From assembly GCA_965225735.1 (NCBI GenBank), contig CBDDBN010000005.1:74767-138766 (forward strand): 64,000 nt of DNA. Reading direction: 5' to 3'. The notes beneath the pieces are model-generated. The model was not told the origin of the DNA. It ran no database searches and was given only the letters and a program-made list of their open reading frames with translations. The DNA comes from Denitrobaculum sp965225735 (GTDB lineage: Bacteria; Pseudomonadota; Alphaproteobacteria; Kiloniellales; Kiloniellaceae). The stretch's first letter is position 1, and each line of letters opens with the position of its first letter. Shown here one piece after another: positions 61,897-64,000 of this stretch. The position numbers and the translations under genes are program-made.

Positions 61897-62080
61897 GAGG
61901 AGGTCTGTCAATGTCTAGTAAGTTTAACCATAATCCGGCCACCTGGGCGGCGGTTACGTTTGCGCGGAAAGAACGCCAACAGATGAAGTCAACGCGGTTA
62001 TAAGCTGGGCTTGTGATGAGCTAACCTCGGACCCGGCATAGGGTGGCGCAGCCGGATCAGCCGCTCTATATTGCCGCGCG

Positions 62081-62488
62081 ATGACAAAACAAACGGAATC
62101 CGACGAATTGGCGCGCCGCTTTCTGGATCTCTGGCAGGATCAGGCACAGGCCATGGCCATGGATTTGTGGCAGCAAACCGGGGTTTCGAAAGCCTTTGAA
62201 GACGGAAGTCGTGTGGCGGACTCCGATAACGCTCCAGCGGATCCGATCTCCAGTTGGATGGCCGCCTGGCCTGCAATGATGGGGGCCGCCGTAGAGGCGA
62301 TGGAAGCCGCCAGAAGGAAACAGAACGACGATGACGGCAGCAGTCACACCCCGGCGGTTGGGTCCCCGGCCGCTGCAGCTTCATCTGGCGACGGCCTATA
62401 TGACCTGGACCAGCTCCTCCGCCGGCTTGACGCTATGGAAAGGCGGCTCGCCGAACTGGAAGCCAGATGCGCAGCGCAAGAAGAATGA
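62081..62488 (+). CDS. Short PhaE-like subunit upstream of phaC
   Basis: A 135-residue helical protein: an N-terminal helix rich in Trp/Gln (RRFLDLWQDQAQAMAMDLWQ), a linker, then a C-terminal coiled coil (LDQLLRRLDAMERRLAELEA). PhaE subunits of class III PHB synthases share this arrangement but are longer. Its end overlaps the phaC frame and the ATGA at its stop is out of the phaC frame. It might partner PhaC, or be the N-terminal part of a PhaC reached by a +1 shift at GAA-TGA-C. There is no strong ribosome-binding site. Confidence 0.6.
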   Translation: MTKQTESDELARRFLDLWQDQAQAMAMDLWQQTGVSKAFEDGSRVADSDNAPADPISSWMAAWPAMMGAAVEAMEAARRKQNDDDGSSHTPAVGSPAAAASSGDGLYDLDQLLRRLDAMERRLAELEARCAAQEE

Positions 62489-63620
62489 CGGCGCTGAAGA
62501 GCTCGCCGGCCTGCTGCGAGAGATCGAAGGTCAGGACGTCGCTCAGTTCAACCAATCGCTTTCCGAGGAAGTTCGTCGTCGTGTCTCGGCCTTGATAACG
62601 GGTATCGAGACCTACCGCGCGCATTCCTATCGTCGTCGTCTTGAGGAACCGCCAAGCTGCTGGAACGAGGGCTCTGCGCGCCTGCTCGATTTCGGTGCGA
62701 TCAGTGCGAAATCGGGTAAGCTCCTGAAAAGAAGGCGACGCGGCCAGGCTATTCTCGTCGTTCCCTCCTTGATCAACCGCTCTTACATCCTGGATCTTAC
62801 AAAGCAACGCAGCTTGATGCGATGGCTCTCGCAGCAAGGTTTTCAACCCTACCTGCTGGACTGGGGCACGCCGGATGAAAACGAACTGCGCTTTTCGCTC
62901 ACCGACTATATAGCCGGCTACCTAGAGCGCGCCTTAAACGCCGTACTCGCGGAGACCGGCGGGCAGCCACCGGTCTTGCTGGGCTATTGCATGGGAGGGC
63001 TGCTGACGCTCGCGCTTGCCCAACGCCGTCGGCCGGACATCGCTGGGCTTGCTCTGCTGGCGACACCTTGGGATTTTCATGCCGATCAAAGCAGCTCTGC
63101 TCTTTCGCAACGTTCTCTGACGGTTGCATCCTACTTGACGCTCGCTGAGCAAAATGGCTGTCTGCCCGTCGATGCGCTTCAGAGTCTCTTCGCTTTGCAG
63201 GACCCTATGGCCGTGGCCACAAAGTTCATAAAGTTTGCTGAGTTGGATCCGAAAGCCGGTGCCGCCGCGGATTTCGTTGCCGTCGAGGACTGGATCAATG
63301 ACGGTGTGCCTCTTCCCGCACCGGTCGCCAAAACCTGTCTCGACGGCTGGTACCTGCAGAACCAAACGGTCAAGGATGCGTGGTGCGTCGCCGGAAAGGA
63401 GATTCTTCCCGCTGAGCTGGAGCTTCCCTGTCTCGGTGTCGTGCCGACGCAGGACAAGATCGTTCCGCCGGCTTCCGCTATGGCGCTGTGCCGGAAATTG
63501 CGCTCCGTCGAGGTACTCACACCGGCTTCCGGGCACATCGGTATGGTGGTCGGTCAGGACGCCGTCGAGGATCTTTGGCGGCCGCTCGCGTCCTGGATTT
63601 CGCGAATAGGGCCCAAGTAA
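62331..63620 (+). CDS. phaC: Polyhydroxyalkanoate synthase
   Basis: A PhaC of the alpha/beta-hydrolase fold with the lipase-like box GYCMGG (catalytic Cys), Asp in PTQDKIVPP and His in SGHIGMV. ETYRAHSYRRRLEEPPSCW is the entry motif. The core (about 380 residues) is class III-sized, shorter than class I (near 590). The true start is unclear: ATG 62331 and ATG 62400 both lie inside the preceding gene, and no start codon with a ribosome-binding site exists after its stop. The N-terminal residues before about 52 (PRRLGPRPLQLHLATAYM) look like shadow sequence, so real synthesis may begin by coupling or frameshift from the PhaE-like gene. Confidence 0.85.
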   Translation: MTAAVTPRRLGPRPLQLHLATAYMTWTSSSAGLTLWKGGSPNWKPDAQRKKNDGAEELAGLLREIEGQDVAQFNQSLSEEVRRRVSALITGIETYRAHSYRRRLEEPPSCWNEGSARLLDFGAISAKSGKLLKRRRRGQAILVVPSLINRSYILDLTKQRSLMRWLSQQGFQPYLLDWGTPDENELRFSLTDYIAGYLERALNAVLAETGGQPPVLLGYCMGGLLTLALAQRRRPDIAGLALLATPWDFHADQSSSALSQRSLTVASYLTLAEQNGCLPVDALQSLFALQDPMAVATKFIKFAELDPKAGAAADFVAVEDWINDGVPLPAPVAKTCLDGWYLQNQTVKDAWCVAGKEILPAELELPCLGVVPTQDKIVPPASAMALCRKLRSVEVLTPASGHIGMVVGQDAVEDLWRPLASWISRIGPK

Positions 63621-63706
63621 AGCTCTCTCGCCTTTCTTTATTGCACCTGCGCTCAAGCATTGCTTGCACCGAGGGCGGGAGCGTCGTTATATCTTAAAAT
63701 CTATTT

Positions 63707-63715
63707 TGCACTGCA
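63707..63715. promoter_or_regulatory. TGCA-C-TGCA element before the thiolase gene
   Basis: A short dyad TGCACTGCA in the 204-base gap between phaC and the thiolase gene. It is TGC-rich like reported PhaR targets. Speculative. Confidence 0.3.
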
Positions 63716-63824
63716 GCTAAACCGCTCGCGCGCGGACGGCTTGGCGTTGGATCGGTGGCCCGGTTCGAGTGCCCTGAACTCAGGGTGATGCGCATTTGGG
63801 CAGCTACAAGGGAGGATCTCACTT

Positions 63825-64000
63825 ATGACTGATGTGGTAATTGCGGGCGCCGCACGGACGCCTGTCGGTTCGTTCAACGGTGGACTGTCCAAAGTCTCGG
63901 CGTCGGACCTCGGAACGGTCGCCATCAAGGAGGCCATGAGCCGGGCTTCGGTGGCCCCGGAAGATGTCGATGAAGCCATCATGGGCCAAATTCTGTCGGC
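63825..64000 (+). CDS. phaA: Acetyl-CoA acetyltransferase (thiolase), 5' part
   Basis: The first 58 residues of a thiolase: TDVVIAGAARTPVGSFNGGL, then SDLGTVAIKEAM and EDVDEAIMGQILS, the standard biosynthetic thiolase start. It condenses two acetyl-CoA to acetoacetyl-CoA, the first PHB step. The catalytic Cys (near residue 89) lies past the window. GGGAGG precedes ATG 63825. Its position after phaC supports phaA. Confidence 0.9.
   Translation, partial: MTDVVIAGAARTPVGSFNGGLSKVSASDLGTVAIKEAMSRASVAPEDVDEAIMGQILS

Overview
The window looks like a chromosomal segment of a free-living, moderately GC-rich alphaproteobacterium, most likely from the Rhodospirillales or a related order. Supporting features are a polyhydroxybutyrate block (phaR, PhaE-like subunit, phaC, thiolase, and a phasin elsewhere), several GcvA-type LysR regulators, an E111-type MetA, a class II cytochrome c', and densely packed operons with ATGA overlaps. 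There is no rRNA, tRNA, CRISPR array, insertion sequence or prophage that I can see. Placement below class level is inference.

Layout. 1-777 is gene-poor and has a long inverted repeat. 778-8834 is a tightly overlapping surface-polysaccharide operon: wecB, a deacetylase-like/GT2 fusion, an FAD oxidoreductase, a NodB-type deacetylase, a GT-C-like membrane protein and a flippase-like membrane protein. It meets a chemoreceptor gene tail to tail. 11308-17068 holds an outer-membrane protein, small and unknown proteins, a probable arfA ribosome-rescue gene with a transcription terminator inside its reading frame, a von Willebrand lipoprotein and a PEP-CTERM surface protein. 17290-20667 is an electron-transfer operon of three c-type cytochromes and a multicopper oxidase. 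21099-22452 has an XRE regulator and a degenerate receiver protein whose promoter lies between two identical 13-bp palindromes.

22615-31270 is a mosaic of small metabolic genes: metA, cupins, a GFA protein, LysR/SDR, an RNA ligase, an astacin-like metalloprotease and a pentapeptide-repeat protein. 31770-35225 is a sigma-54 two-component pair. 35402-38624 is a leftward operon (Ycf48-like propeller, MBL hydrolase, RraA-like, FMN-binding). 38901-44435 is a complete oppABCDF peptide-uptake operon. 44491-51279 carries a TM plus beta-propeller orphan, a B12-type radical SAM protein and a tandem AAA+ ATPase. 51519-57228 has a phasin, sugar/NADP oxidoreductases, a methyltransferase and a second XRE regulator. 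57229-61139 has a c-di-GMP phosphodiesterase and a LysR/ureohydrolase pair. 61170-64000 is the PHB region, with the thiolase cut by the window end.

The strongest unusual items are the arfA gene with its in-frame terminator, the palindrome-flanked promoter of the pseudo-receiver, the deacetylase fusion that has lost catalytic residues, the ureohydrolase lacking the usual guanidinium-binding Glu, and the +1-offset PhaE-like/PhaC junction.
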